A DNA stretch of 64,000 nucleotides from Maratus speciosus (taxonomy: Eukaryota; Arthropoda; Arachnida; Araneae; Salticidae), in assembly GCA_963932465.1 (NCBI GenBank), contig OZ010793.1, positions 367,998,459 to 368,062,458 of the forward strand, given 5' to 3'. Every line of letters starts with the position of its first letter. Positions within the stretch are counted from its first letter, which is position 1. Shown piece by piece: positions 45,401 to 56,439 of the stretch. The position numbers and the translations under genes are program-made. The notes beneath the pieces were generated by a model that saw nothing but the letters and a program-made list of their open reading frames with translations, made no database searches and was not told the DNA's origin.

Positions 45401-46012
45401 CCCCTTTTAAATTTCGAATTGTTTAAGAACTGTTCTTAGACAACGTTTATATCTTGTAAGTAACTAATATTCCAAATTTCATATTTCTAGGCCCTTCAGT
45501 AACGCAGAAATTGCATTTTTAGAACGTTTTTTGCTCCTGCACCCCCTTTGGGGTAGTGGCACCGACATAAAATATAGCCTATGTTCTAAGTTGGACTAAC
45601 ACCATCATTTTGATACCATAACTTTTGGAATCGGTTCGGTATTTCCTGAGATTATGTAGAAACTACCATTTAGAACGTTTTTTGGAACAATTTTTGTGCG
45701 GTCTCACCCCTTTTAAATTCCGAATTGTTTAAGAACTGTTCTTAGACATCGTTTATATCTTGTAAGTAACTAATATTCCAAATTTCATATTTCTAGGCCC
45801 TTCAGTAACGCAGAAATTGCATTTTTAGAACGTTTTTTGCTCCTGCACCCCCTTTGGGGTAGTGGCACCGACATAAGATATAGCCTATGTTCTAAGTTGA
45901 ACGAACACCATCATTTTGATACCATTACTTTTGGAATCGGTTCGGTAGTTCCTGAGCTTACCTCCTACAAATAAACAATTTTTTCCTCTTTATAATATGA
46001 GTATAGAATAGA
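42489..46012 (-). mobile_element. Complete non-autonomous Helitron, 3.5 kb
   Basis: On the minus strand it starts TCTATTCTATACTCATA then ATTATAAAGAGGAAA (46012 downward) and ends in the hairpin GCAAAGCCGC...GGGTTTGC plus CTAG at 42489, with host A before and T after. The paralogous block near 10137-10155 gives the unoccupied A|T target. Inside are about ten tandem units of roughly 300 bp; those near the 5' end (44560-45960) are the most alike, with GCTCCTGCAC at 44931, 45227, 45533 and 45839. No Rep/helicase gene is present, so mobility would depend on another element. A CACTG MITE sits in one unit. Confidence 0.9.
44336..44535. mobile_element. CACTG-ended foldback MITE, copy D (200 bp)
   Basis: Tips CACTGTTAAAAATTTGCAGC are inverted at both ends. 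The arms contain CATTCTGGCAGGTCATT and the centre ATATTATCGG. It is flanked by TA on both sides. Neighbouring Helitron units show the unoccupied form TTATATCTTATAAGTAAC. The interior differs from copies A-C. Confidence 0.88.
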
Positions 46013-46135
46013 TAAAAGCACGTGTTTGGAGTCTTAAAACTGAAGTATATATATTTTTATACATATATATTTTTTTTCGTCAGGGGCGACACTAAATCCT
46101 GAAAAAGCAGAATTCCTGTTTTCTAGTTTAAACTT
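46013..46135 (+). repeat. Right end of composite block copy 2
   Basis: It matches 10150-10275: ATAAAAGC, TCTTAAAAC, CGACA(C/T)TAAAT and ATTCCTGTTTTCTAGTTT. It rejoins the left half at 41760-42488 across the Helitron. Confidence 0.75.
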
Positions 46136-46139
46136 GCAA

Positions 46140-46925
46140 ATGTCGAAAAAATTTTATTTGTTCACCGTCGAACAGGAAAATAAAATGTTCCTTCAAATGC
46201 AATTTATTTTAAAGCCGTATCGCGATTTGCTGATTTTTTAAATAATTTCCAAGCATGATTTTTTAAAAATCTGTCTCTATCGTGTGCAGCCCGATAGTAA
46301 AAGATTAACCCGTCTGCATATAAAACAATATAAATAGTTCAGTGTTTGTTCCCGGCAAATAATCCGTAACGAAATTAAAACTTCATCAATAAATAAGTAA
46401 CATAATATAAATAAAACACAAATTTAACAGATATGAAATCGAACAACGCGCTTTGTCAAAATCAAAAAAGCACGTCAATTATACACATCAGGTATTACTA
46501 GAATAAATAAATATTTTCCTTGAAAAAAGCAATATTTGCTATTTTGTGTCATACATTTGCATTTTATAGTTTAAAATTTTGCTAATTATTTTCTGTTTTT
46601 GTTATTATTATTAATTAAAACGACGATTAGCATTTTCTAGAATTTTTAAAAAATACAAAAAAAAAAGTAAGCCATCTTTCCAGTCACAGTTTCAGATGAA
46701 ATTTCAAAGTCTAAAAAAAAAATTAAAGTGCAACTTAAAGTTCGGCTGTAGAACAATTTAAAGTTAATAAAACAATGATTTTTAGAGAATTTTTTCAGTT
46801 CATATTGCTGCTTGATTTTGCTCAGTTTCGTGCCTATAGCTCTGTTAGTTCAATAAAGTAGAAAATAATAAAACTAAATTTCAATTGTCAATTTAACTAT
46901 TGGGATTAATTATTGGAATGTTTCA
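46140..46925. other. AT-rich stretch, no gene recognised
   Basis: No open frame, RNA or bounded repeat was recognised. Confidence 0.45.
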
Positions 46926-47470
46926 TTGAAAGTACTGTACAGAAAATTTGCCGTCTCTAAGACAACAGGGAAAACGCCATCTTGTCAGAATTTAGAAGGA
47001 ATTTCCACAGTGGCGCGATTTTTTATTTTTATTTTTATTTAATAATACGCAAAACATATTCTGTTTGACAAGGTCTTTTGACTTTGATATCGAGCAGCAT
47101 CAGTGAATTATGAGAGATCTCTGAAACTCATTGCACTTTGATAACAATTGAAGAGCTAAGTGGAAGAACATGTTAAGTAACAAAAATTACATTTCAAGAA
47201 ATTTGAGGTAAAAGTTTTTGCTGTAAATTTTAATGATTTATTTTCTGTTTGATACCATGTGTTTAAAATATTAACAGGTATGGTACTAAACTCTCTCAGA
47301 AAAACTTATTCATATTTAATTTTCAAATATTAAAAATTATTAATATTATTGACATTATTAAATATTAAAATATTAAATATTAATGAATAATGTCTTAAAT
47401 CTTCAAGGCTAAATAGAATCTTAGTATTTTAGCTTCACCATGTGATAGGATACCTCATAACGCTTTCATA

Positions 47471-47506
<36 letters not shown>

Positions 47507-47640
47507 GAAAATGTAACATAACATGTTCATCCACTCAGCTCTTCAATTAATTTATAAACTTTCAAATTTAAAAGATCCTATTTAGATTCCGATTTCACTT
47601 ACACTTTCCTTTCCGATCTGTTACACTTTCCTTTGATAAA
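46926..47640 (+). repeat. Dispersed repeat, copy 1 (second at 52600-52900)
   Basis: Shared landmarks are GGAAAACG, AAATTTCCACAGT-type, TCTGTTTGACAAGGTCTT, GCAGTTTGATAACA-type, CTTTCAAA and GTTACACTTT. This copy carries the 395 bp insertion at 47150-47544, which is absent from the other. Confidence 0.7.
47150..47544. mobile_element. TIR element of 395 bp with AATT duplication
   Basis: Tips GAAGAGCTAAGTGGAAGAAC and, inverted, GAAGAGCTGAGTGGATGAAC continue through ATGTTA for about 30 bp. AATT is on both sides (47146-47149 and 47545-47548). The paralogous segment near 52790-52815 (TTGATAACACTTGAACTATA) lacks it. A long A tract lies inside at 47471-47502. The superfamily is unknown. Confidence 0.75.
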
Positions 47641-47666
47641 CTGTATTTTTTAATATTTGCTACCAC

Positions 47667-47789
47667 CAGTGGTGTAGTCATAAAAACACCAGGGATATAC
47701 GCTGTAGCTAAGGAAGGTATAGGGAGTTTCTTTTAAACATCCAAGAGGTATACGGCGTATATCACCGTACACACCCCACTACATGCATG
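47667..47789. mobile_element. hAT-type MITE, copy 1 (123 bp)
   Basis: Tips are CAGTGGTGTAGTC and, inverted, CATGCATGTAGTG. The 8 bp flanks GCTACCAC and GTTACCAC differ at one position. The interior shares GTATACGGCGTATA with the copy at 58546-58733. An 8 bp duplication with CAG-type tips is the hAT pattern. Confidence 0.75.
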
Positions 47790-48522
47790 GTTACCACTAT
47801 CTCCAAAGTATAATCTTCGTGGTAAAACTTTTTTAGCATCTTCAATAGGAATCTGCCATGAAGATCAGTGACTCCAACTTATATGGGCCCATGGACATGA
47901 GCCCACCCAATAATTTGATCACTCTGCCCACCCAATTTCAATTGATTTAATTAATAATTTATTTTTTATTTAATCGCTGAAATGAAATTTGATTTTATTA
48001 ACGTTCTCAAAAGTTTTGTTTGAAAAATAATAAGGGAGCACTTACAGGAGCACTGAAAACCCCTTCAGCAGATGTATAGTTAAATTTCTTATGAAAACAA
48101 ATTTCCTGTATATTCTGCCATCTGTTTTGAGGTCTTGAATTGATAAAGCACTTGGCGACTAAAATGTAATCTTTTCTTGGCATTTAGTTTTTTGCACTTC
48201 CAGTAGTTAATTCTAATGTTATTTAAAATAAAATTAATGTATTTATAAGGAAGAACTTATAAAAATATAATTTAATAGAATTATTTATAAAATTACAACT
48301 AAACTATAATAATTTTAAAATTTGCTTAGAAAAAACATAATTTAGTTTCGAATTATCTTCTTTAGTCATTCGCTCTTCCCCTCTCTCTCTCCACACACAT
48401 ACACACTAAGGAAAAAAATATATGTGTTATTTGACTCAAACCTTTTTGAGCCCACCCAATATTTTGGAAAAGTTGGCGCTACTGATGAAGATTATAGATT
48501 AAAAATAGTGATAGCAAATATA
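47790..48522. other. No gene recognised
   Basis: AT-rich. GAGCCCACCCAA occurs at 47900 and 48459, which hints at a decayed repeat of unknown type. A CT-rich microsatellite lies near 48375. Confidence 0.4.
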
Positions 48523-48762
48523 CACTAAAAAAAATTGTCTCAAATTGACAGAAAAAAAATATCAATTTTAGCACCAGTGGAAAACCGTTTAATTTACAGA
48601 AAATGTCTGTAATTTTTCATTAAAACAGTTTATTTTTTGTAAAAAATATAGATTTTTTCTGCAAAAATTACGAAACCCACGTTCCTTTTTACAAAAAAAA
48701 ACTGTTATTCTTTAAAACAGCTTTTTTCTGTAAAAAATACAATTTCTTTCTGTAAAAATTAC

Positions 48763-48799
<37 letters not shown>

Positions 48800-48802
48800 G
48801 TG
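48523..48802. mobile_element. CACTG-type MITE, decayed copy E (280 bp)
   Basis: The left tip is CACTAAAAAAAATTG and the right tip TTTTTTACAGTG. The interior is a series of CTGTAA(A/T)TTT-type and AACAGTTT-type blocks in both orientations. A T tract (48767-48796) adjoins the right tip. TA precedes it but TG follows, so the target duplication is not intact. Confidence 0.55.
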
Positions 48803-48851
48803 TGCTCTAAAAATATAGAATATTGCAACACCTGATCTAGAGAAAGTTTCC

Positions 48852-49019
48852 GAAAGTCAGGCATTCTTAAAAATGAAATGTTATTAGATACGCTTGCATT
48901 AGATATTATAGAGAAGGAAATCCTGCGTTATAAATGAAAGTCAGGCATTCTTAAAAATGAAATTTTATTAGATACGCTTGCATTAGATATTACAGGGAAG
49001 GAAATCCTGCGTTATAAAT
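48852..49019 (+). repeat. Perfect-looking 84 bp tandem duplication
   Basis: Two units starting GAAAGTCAGGCATTCTTAAA at 48852 and 48936 differ at only a few positions. A single diverged unit is near 52885-52970 (CGAAAGTCAAACATTC), so the duplication arose in this copy. Confidence 0.85.
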
Positions 49020-49441
49020 AAGTTTAACCCCCTTTTAAACTTACGAAAGGTTTAAAAGTCATTTTAGGTTGTTTCCTTAGAAATGGATCCATTGCAATCA
49101 CTTTGTTTATATATACGAATATATATATTTAATGCAAGCGTTCATCATGATAACATCCGAAATACCAAACTATTTCGAACGTAATTGAAACAATGCATTG
49201 ATCTTGCAAATACGTTTTATAAAGTCGTTAATCAACTATGTAGCCTTTATCCTCCTGAGACCCAAGCAAAATAAAATACATTATAAAACATCCATTTTAA
49301 TGGATGTCAGGTATCAGGAGGTTATAATTTCTTTGCAAAAGCACACGAAAGAATTCCATTACATTATAGTCTACGGAGAAAAATCGTTTGCGGTGCATTT
49401 TAATGATGTTACATTATACAGCTTTGATATATTTTTCCTTT

Positions 49442-49990
49442 TTAACACTTTCCAACAACGTTGAAAAGTGTTTATGCATTCGGTTTGTCTGGTCGTCTGT
49501 CCACGCTCTAACTCCCGTAAATAGACTCGGATTTTCATGAAATTGATAAAGGTTATTTAGGGTCACCAAAGCATGTTTAGTATTGTATATGAAGTAAGTG
49601 GAATTAATAGTTCACTTACAGGGGCACTCAAAAGAATTCCATTACAATATGGTGTATGGGGGAAAATCCTTTGCAGTGTATTTTAATGACATTACGCTAT
49701 TTCAAATGTATTGAAGCAGATATAAACCACTGAATTTCACTATGATCACGTTAGAACAGGGCATTCATAGCATTTTTTATTCATTTACAGGGACATACAA
49801 AAAAAATCGCTTACAGTACTGCCTTTCTGTAATAACTGCTGGAAAGTACGTTTTAAAATTCGGTATGAGCTTAAAATATAACTAATTTTTATGTTACTCG
49901 TTATATATAAATTCTATACATCATATACAGAGCTGCACAAAAGTATTCGCGTACCATAATCCTTATTAGAGGAAAATGCTGAAGGGGAAT
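49442..49990 (+). repeat. Dispersed repeat with palindromic tip and GTCT-type run
   Basis: It opens with AACACTTTCCAACAACG then TTGAAAAGTGTT, a foldback. This is followed by GGTTTGTCTGGTCGTCTGTC and the core TCTAACTCCCGTAAATAG, CGGATTTTCATGAAATTG. The inverted form of this layout is at 27234-27330 and 28069-28160. Degenerate tandem units with AGAATTCCATTACA follow. Confidence 0.6.
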
Positions 49991-50004
49991 TTTCAACTGA
50001 AGTA

Positions 50005-52161
50005 CAGTCGAACCCGGTTAAGACGCGTTTCAAGGGAGTGGGCCAAAGTCGTGTATTAAGCGGGATCGCGTATTAAACGGGATTTAGATAATGTTGCAGG
50101 AACTGGGCCTTTTTACACATCTAATCGTCTAAATGAACTTTAGGGCTTTCATTTATATGTTTATGGTTGAAAATTGTGTCATACGTATATTTAGATTTAA
50201 ATTTAATTATATTCAACTTTACTCGGTGTGTCTTTTTATAGGACCGACTGGAATAATAACTGAAAATAAATATAGATTCAAACATGGCATTATTATCATT
50301 AAGGCTGTTCTCAAATCCAAAAGGGCAACTTTATGACATAAGTTTTAATTCATTTTTATTCGGAAATGCATGAAAGTAGCAGGTGTTGTTGTTCAGAAAC
50401 TATGTGATCGAACTGTTTTTTCTGTTTTTTTTAACGCAATAAATCTTTCAGAAAATAGTGTCAAAGTGGTCGTTTTATACCGAATTTCAGCGCGAAAGAA
50501 GAATAACCACTCAGAAAATGTTGAAAAACGTCTTTATCACGTGATCAAAATCGCGTATAACTCAATAGGTAATTTATTGATCAAAAAATGGAAAACACAG
50601 TTAGATTCCAAATGGCTTCCATAGTGAGGCCTTCCAATTTATATCTTTCCGCTAAAAAGTGAACTTGTAAATGTGTCAAAACGTTTTGCGCTTGTTTCAG
50701 ACCAGCCTTAATACGTGACAACCGAAGATAATACAGCAAAAATAATTTTTCTACTAGACTATGTTTTTTTTTTTCAGAAAGAATAAAAATATCAAATTGT
50801 GAAGCACAATCCAGTTGGCAAAACATATTTAATACTTGTGATAATGAGTACCAATATAATCTGTCCTTCTTTTTAATGTAAGAGAAAACTATCCTTATCA
50901 ATTTTTGTGTAACAAATATTGTTAGCATAGCAAAAGTAAAGAAATCATAAAATGAATTAAATAACATCTTTGCGAGTTTCTTTTTTAACCATTTGGAAAA
51001 ATGGTTTGTGTCCTCGTCAGGGTAGGAAATCAAAAGCATATCTGAAGCTTTTTATTAGTTGAATCCGCATTTTATTCGTTTTCTGATTGGTCTATACAGT
51101 AATATGTATTTTAAATTTACTTTCAATAGAGATGGATACTTCTGTTGCCACTATGACAAAAAAGTTATAAAAACTACAAAAAAAAAATTAATAACTCATA
51201 AACAAATTTAGAAACAGCTTTCAAACAAATTGCATTTAAAAGTTCAATTTTCTCTATACAACGGTTTAAAAAGTAATATTGTGGGATGTTTAGAAGTTTA
51301 AGAATGAAATTTCATTTAAAATTGGTCCAGGAATATTAATGTTTAATCCATGGCGTGCGTAATGTATGATCAGCTCCGTAGAAGTTTAAAAATTTACAGT
51401 ACCGAAAAATGTAATCCATGGCGTACGTAATGTATGATCAACTCTGTGCGATTTTTTATGTCTTAAATTTTAGTCTTTGAAAAAATCACTTTCCAAATGG
51501 TCGTTGTAGTTTGTTAAATTGCATTTTTTTCTTTGGTCTATAACATGCATTATAAAACATAGTAGTGATATAACGTACATTTAAAAACTCACTAACAACA
51601 TGTATAATCATCTTTAATCACAATAATTTTATGACGTATCTGAGCATCATGATTTCCTCTATGTATCTCTCTCTACTACAATAAAAAAAATACACGAAGC
51701 GAGACACAAAGAATGTTAGGACACGGGATCAACGAAGAATTGTAGTGTTGCTAATTTAGAGGGGTTTTTTATTCCAATATCTAATCACCATTTTTGATGA
51801 TTAGTAATGTTCGCTTTAATTAATCTGTTATTAAATAAAGTAAATATTACAGAAACATACAGAAAACAGATAACAGAAACAGCATTTTTTATCTGAATAA
51901 AAAAATCCGCTAAATTGGAAACACTGGAGAAGAGAGAAGGAATTCGCATCTTTACCAATGAATTCGTGTCTTAGACGTGATTTTTTGCCACAAAGAACCG
52001 AAAATCTATCGCGTATTAAGCGGGATCGCGTAATAACCGTTCGCGCCTTAAACGTGATATTTTTGCATTAGTCTTATGGGCGATTTTCAAGGGATCGGAA
52101 AAAATCCGCGTATTAAGCGGGATCGCGTATTAACCGTGAGCGTCTTAACCGGGTTCCACTG
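50005..52161. mobile_element. pogo/Tigger-type TIR element, 2.16 kb, non-autonomous
   Basis: Tips CAGTCGAACCCGGTTAAGAC and CAGTGGAACCCGGTTAAGAC are inverted, with TA at 50003-50004 and 52162-52163. Subterminal GCGTATTAAGCGGGATCGCG boxes occur once at the left and twice at the right. Tips of CAGT.GAACC with a TA target are typical of pogo/Tigger elements. The minus-strand open stretch 50581-50990 could be a decayed transposase tail, but no catalytic motif is visible. A CCATTTGG element is nested at 50989-51528. Confidence 0.85.
50989..51528 (+). mobile_element. CCATTTGG-ended TIR element, copy 3, nested in pogo
   Basis: It begins CCATTTGGAAAAATGG and ends CTTTCCAAATGGTCG then TTGTAGTTTGTTAAATTG. 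It matches copy 1 with TGTCCTCGTCAGGGTAGG and GATGGATACTTCTGTTGCC. Two tandem ATCCATGGCGT(G/A)CGTAATG subunits lie at 51345-51440. It must be younger than the pogo element that holds it. Confidence 0.7.
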
Positions 52162-52164
52162 TAT

Positions 52165-52599
52165 ATGTATCTCTTACGTGAACTATATTTTGGCATGCAT
52201 GTAGTTAATAGATACAAGTCCATATATCATATACAGGGCTGATAAAAAAAAAAAAAAAAAAATAGGATAATTTTCCAATTTGAGATGGAAACAGCTGAAA
52301 TTGGGTTTTGAAATGTGTTATGCTTTTCCATGTGGTTGAATTAGACGTAATATTTTAATTTTTTAAACGGTGCACTTTTGTTATATTATTCTGAATGTGT
52401 TGGAAAATATTTCGTAATCTATGCTGGACGCATGATTTTTTCTTTCTTGTTTTAGGATAAAATATCTAGAATGATTTCGTTAATCAAGACGATTTGGTAA
52501 TTCGTTCAAAAACAATAACCCTTTGAAAATACGAATAACTTACGGTCATCCGAATCGCATTCAAACAGATTTTCACATTATGAACACGTTTTTGACATT
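52165..52599. other. No gene recognised
   Basis: AT-rich. It contains ATTCTGAATGTGTTGGAAAAT, similar to sequence near 32570 (CTTTCCAACACTTCCAGAAT, inverted), so it is probably more of the degenerate tandem family. Confidence 0.4.
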
Positions 52600-52980
52600 T
52601 GGAATCACACTGCGTCACTAAGGTAAGACGGAAAACGTTATATTGTCAAAATGCAGAAGAAATTTCCACAGTTATGTGATACATTTTGGATTACCGTGCA
52701 AAAAATAAATTCTGTTTGACAAGGTCTTGACTTTGCTATCTAGCAGCTTCAATAAACTACGGGATATCTCTAAAACTGATTGCAGTTTGATAACACTTGA
52801 ACTATAAGCTTTCAAAGTAAAAAGATCCCATTCAGATCCCCATTACCTTTAATATCCGTTACACTTTTCTCTGATGAATCTAGTGAAATTTTCGAAAGTC
52901 AAACATTCTTTAAAAAAGAAGTTCTACTAGGTGCGTGTGTATTACATATTACAGAGAAAATAATCCTACACTTTACATTG
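52600..52980 (+). repeat. Dispersed repeat, copy 2 (first at 46926-47640)
   Basis: It contains TCTGTTTGACAAGGTCTTGA, GATATCTCTAAAACTGATTG and TTGATAACACTTGAACTATA, the last being the unoccupied site of the 395 bp element. A single unit of the 84 bp repeat follows. Confidence 0.7.
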
Positions 52981-53350
52981 TTTAAAACATACGACGGTTT
53001 TAAAAATGTTTCATTTTTCATATTTAATTCATATGTTTCAAATATAGTATATGTGTGTGTGTGTAAAGTAATAATACTTCGAAATTTATCAGTTTTCAGC
53101 GCTTACTGGCGTTAAAACGGAAATGCTAATTTTTAGTACCACAACTTGGTAAATTTTTGTAGTGAAAAAAATGATATTTCTTTCGTTTTATGTGTTGGAG
53201 CATGAAAAATGTTTTTCTAAAAGTAACTGATAGAACCCAGGAACTTTATAAAATTTTTATTTCATACCTTTTACAAAAAATAACTAATTTGACATAAATA
53301 GCTTTTAATATAATGGATAACAACATTTGAAACACTTTTGCAATCGAAAG

Positions 53351-54144
53351 TCGAGATCGACCGAAAATTCGGTTTCGTTTTCGTTTTCTGCCCGAAATCT
53401 GAGTTTCGCCCAAAAGTCGTTTTCGGTGAAAATGCTGCCGAAAATTCGGCCGGACCGAAACTCTCTGTATTCCAAAAGTCTCGTTTCTTCCTTGGGAAAT
53501 TTTCAACATTACTCATTGATTTCAGCTGCATCGGCTCAAATGACACTCCCTTTTTATTGCTATGAACTTCACTGTTTATAATTATCAGTCACCACTGACT
53601 CAACAAGTGAGTACAAATTATAAAGCAAAAAACGCATATATGAGTAAACTTTAAAGACGCTTTTCACGTGCTCATTAAAAAATGCAGATTTAACTGCGAT
53701 AGAAAATTTTTAGTTTAAAACCGCAAAAGTGTTTCAAATATTTTTTTCGAAAGTTCTAGGATAACACATGATCATTTACAAAATTCATTATAAAAGAGAA
53801 ATCGAGGTATGTATACCTAAAACATTTTTTAATTAGATGAAACTCGTATAATTAGAAACTCATTTTGTGTCATTGATGAATTAATTACATTTTTTCTTAT
53901 ATGAAAATAAAAAGTTTGGGTCAGAGGCACTGAGAGCCAACTTGGACCACACGTATAATTACCCATAAAATTAATTAATAATAAACACCCATAAAATTAA
54001 TTAATAATTACGTACATTTATGTATGTATTAATTACTTTAAAAATTTTGGGGGACACTTTCGTTTTTGTTTTTGGCCGAAAATAGTAAGATTACCGAAAT
54101 TCAGTTTCGGTGTCCGTCTTAAAAACCTGTTTCGGTCGATCCTT
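53351..54144. mobile_element. hAT-type TIR element, 794 bp
   Basis: Tips TCGAGATCGACCGAAA and, inverted, TAAGGATCGACCGAAA differ at three positions. Flanks ATCGAAAG (53343-53350) and ATTGAAAG (54145-54152) form an 8 bp duplication with one C/T change. Subterminal TTCGGTTTCG repeats are present at both ends. Eight-base duplications mark hAT elements. No transposase is seen; open stretches on both strands at 53246-53581 are produced by the TTCGG-rich subterminal repeats. Confidence 0.75.
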
Positions 54145-54236
54145 AATTGAAAGTACTTCTCTAAAACTAACGGTTTTATTTTTAGCTATTGGTCGTCGAA
54201 GAGGAGGAGGAGGGGGGACGCTCCTGTATATATATA

Positions 54237-54923
54237 TAGTAGAAGCTCTTTCATCCGGCATTCTATGGTTCGGAACATTCTATAATCCGGCAAGTGAGCC
54301 TGCGGTTTTTTTTTTTTTTTTTTTTTTTCTACGGCCACTCTTGACTGAGATCACTAGGATGTGAGCACCCGCAAGAAGCCCAGATTCAGGAGATTGAATC
54401 GGATGAAGAAGGAACCGTGGCAGATGAATCTAAACTCTTTTGGAAACAGGCTTCTGATGCATTAGATACATTCACAAAATTTGTCTAATCGAACAAAAGC
54501 TGCAACGCTGCTGAACACATAAATCTATGTATAATACGTAACGACTTTTTGCAGAAGAAATCCGAATCGTGGAAGCAACATGATATCAGATACTTTTTAA
54601 ACATGTAATGTTTATATTAATTTTTTACTACATGTACAATGTAATGTACATATACAGTGCCCTATACGTACATTACATTTTACATATACAGTATAAATTA
54701 AATAATTGGATTCCAATTTGTATTCTATGTTTTTATTTAATGCTCATAGTTGTTTAAATGACGAAATATAAAACAGTATTTGTCAGATATTTATACAATT
54801 TGCACACGTTGATAATGTAGGTGAACACACACACAGACACACAAATGTATTGACGTTCGATAATCCGGCAAAATCGGGGCACGGTTGTGGTCCCGAATGT
54901 GCCGGATTAAAGAACTTGTACCG
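54237..54923 (+). mobile_element. Tigger/jerky-type element, internally deleted
   Basis: The left end TAGTAGAAGCTCTTTCATCC and, inverted, CGGTACAAGTTCTTTAATCC lead into ATCCGGCA boxes that recur twice at each end. TA flanks it at 54235-54236 and 54924-54925. It retains only the C-terminal part of a transposase. A T tract sits at 54306-54328, near the deletion border. Confidence 0.75.
54347..54608 (+). pseudogene. Tigger/jerky-like transposase, C-terminal tail
   Basis: The frame reads an acidic linker (QIQEIESDEEGTVADES), then DALDTFTKFV, a stop at 54486, and after it LCIIRNDFLQKKSESWKQ and HDIRYFL, ending at TAA 54606. The order acidic stretch, helical LD..IKF block and L.ILR..F..K....KQ.DI is like the C-terminal end of jerky/Tigger transposases. 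The catalytic DDE domain and DNA-binding domain are absent. This is recognition by eye; an unrelated acidic protein tail is the alternative. Confidence 0.6.
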
Positions 54924-54929
54924 TATTTA

Positions 54930-56430
54930 GAATCCAATTAAATCATAATGAACATTGATCATTGAAACATCTTTTATTATTACCGGGGGTTTATTTTTTC
55001 CTAGGCCTGGTTAGCCCGAGCACTGAACTACTGAATTTTTGGGTCCCCAAAATCGATTTAGTTCAATTTGAAAATTGCTATGTGTTATAATATAATGTTT
55101 ATTTCCAAACGGTGAGAATTTAAAAAAGCATTCAAATTATTTATAATGCTCAATAAACCTCTAATAAAGCTAGCAAGATTTAATTATTCAATTTTAATAC
55201 CTAGAGCACAATGTTCTAGTCGGTGTGTATGTGTGTGAGGAGGTGGTCGAAATTCATGATGTGCCTTGAGTTTTATATTGTGTAAGTCGGGCTCTTATTA
55301 TTACAATTATTATTATATATATTTGAAAATCTAATGAATTATTCCCATGTAAGGGGATAATTTTTATATATTACAATTCCTCAGAATAATGTATAATTCT
55401 TATGGCGAATTAATTAAAGTTTATGCATTTACCTATAATTTTGCTGTAATTCGATAATATAGAATACGAGCATAAATACATTCAAGTTTATAATAACAGA
55501 AATAGTTATAATCTTCTCACATCTGATTGATTTTAGAAAAATAAAACATAAATATGGGTTACTTTGTAAGGAGACTCCAAAAATCCATCGAGGGTCATCC
55601 CACAGAATTTTTAGCAAACTTTATTTTATTTTATATTTTAATTTAATTCAGTTATTATTTATTTATTTATTTATTTTATTTTACTTTTACCGGATTTTTT
55701 CCCCCCATACTTTGTAGTATGTGGAAATCTGTGTAGAAAATAAGTTTAAATCCCTTTGCAAAATTATTTCCAACTTAATTTTGTTTTTTAATTAGAATAA
55801 GTTGAAAACTGCGATTCTGCGCGTTTTTGCGAAATATTTAGATATTTACAAAGATTTATAGAATCTTACTTTTTTTTTCTGAAGAGGTGAACCAAATCCA
55901 GCGATAAATAAAAAATTCCAAAACGTCTAAATCTAAATACTTTTTCCCATTAGACCAACAATTGTCGTGAATTTATCTGTATTTTTTTTACAAACTTTGA
56001 GTACTTTAAAATATATTGAAATATTAATCAAAATGTCAGCTTTTGGAAAATTACATTCCATGAAGGGAAAAGGATAACAATATGCATTTTGATGTGCGTT
56101 ATTACTACTTCCAAAAAATTGAAAAAAAAAAAAAAAAGGCTGTTATTTCTCTTCCTTACAGAATTAATTTGAATTTTCAAATTTCAAAAATCAATATTTT
56201 TGACAGTTTGTAAATCAAAAGGGAGAAATGGCATTAATATGCGATTTAGCAAGGAAGGGTCCTCTATATATTGTCTATATTCTGAAAGTCGCTGGTCTGT
56301 TATTACAGAGGGTCTGAGATGTGGAATCTTGAAATGGGAGAAATGAGAGCCAGACACGACTAAATAAGGCATTTAAAAAGAAATATATATATATTTTTTA
56401 ATACTTCTGGAATCCACTGTGCTTTTGTGA
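54930..56430. other. AT-rich stretch, no recognised gene
   Basis: It has ATTTATTTATTTATTTATTT near 55660 and a GGCCTGGTTAGCCCGAGCAC patch near 55004. The minus-strand open stretches at 55429-55617 and 56184-56372 have no motif I recognise. Confidence 0.4.
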
Positions 56431-56439
56431 AATAATTAA

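Noticed and set aside
50581..51039. A 152-codon minus-strand frame as a real gene
   Set aside because: It runs across the border of a nested CCATTTGG element inside a pogo-type element. The outer part might be a decayed transposase tail, but no motif supports it.
53246..53581. Four overlapping open frames on both strands as a gene
   Set aside because: They are produced by TTCGG-rich subterminal repeats of a hAT-type element.
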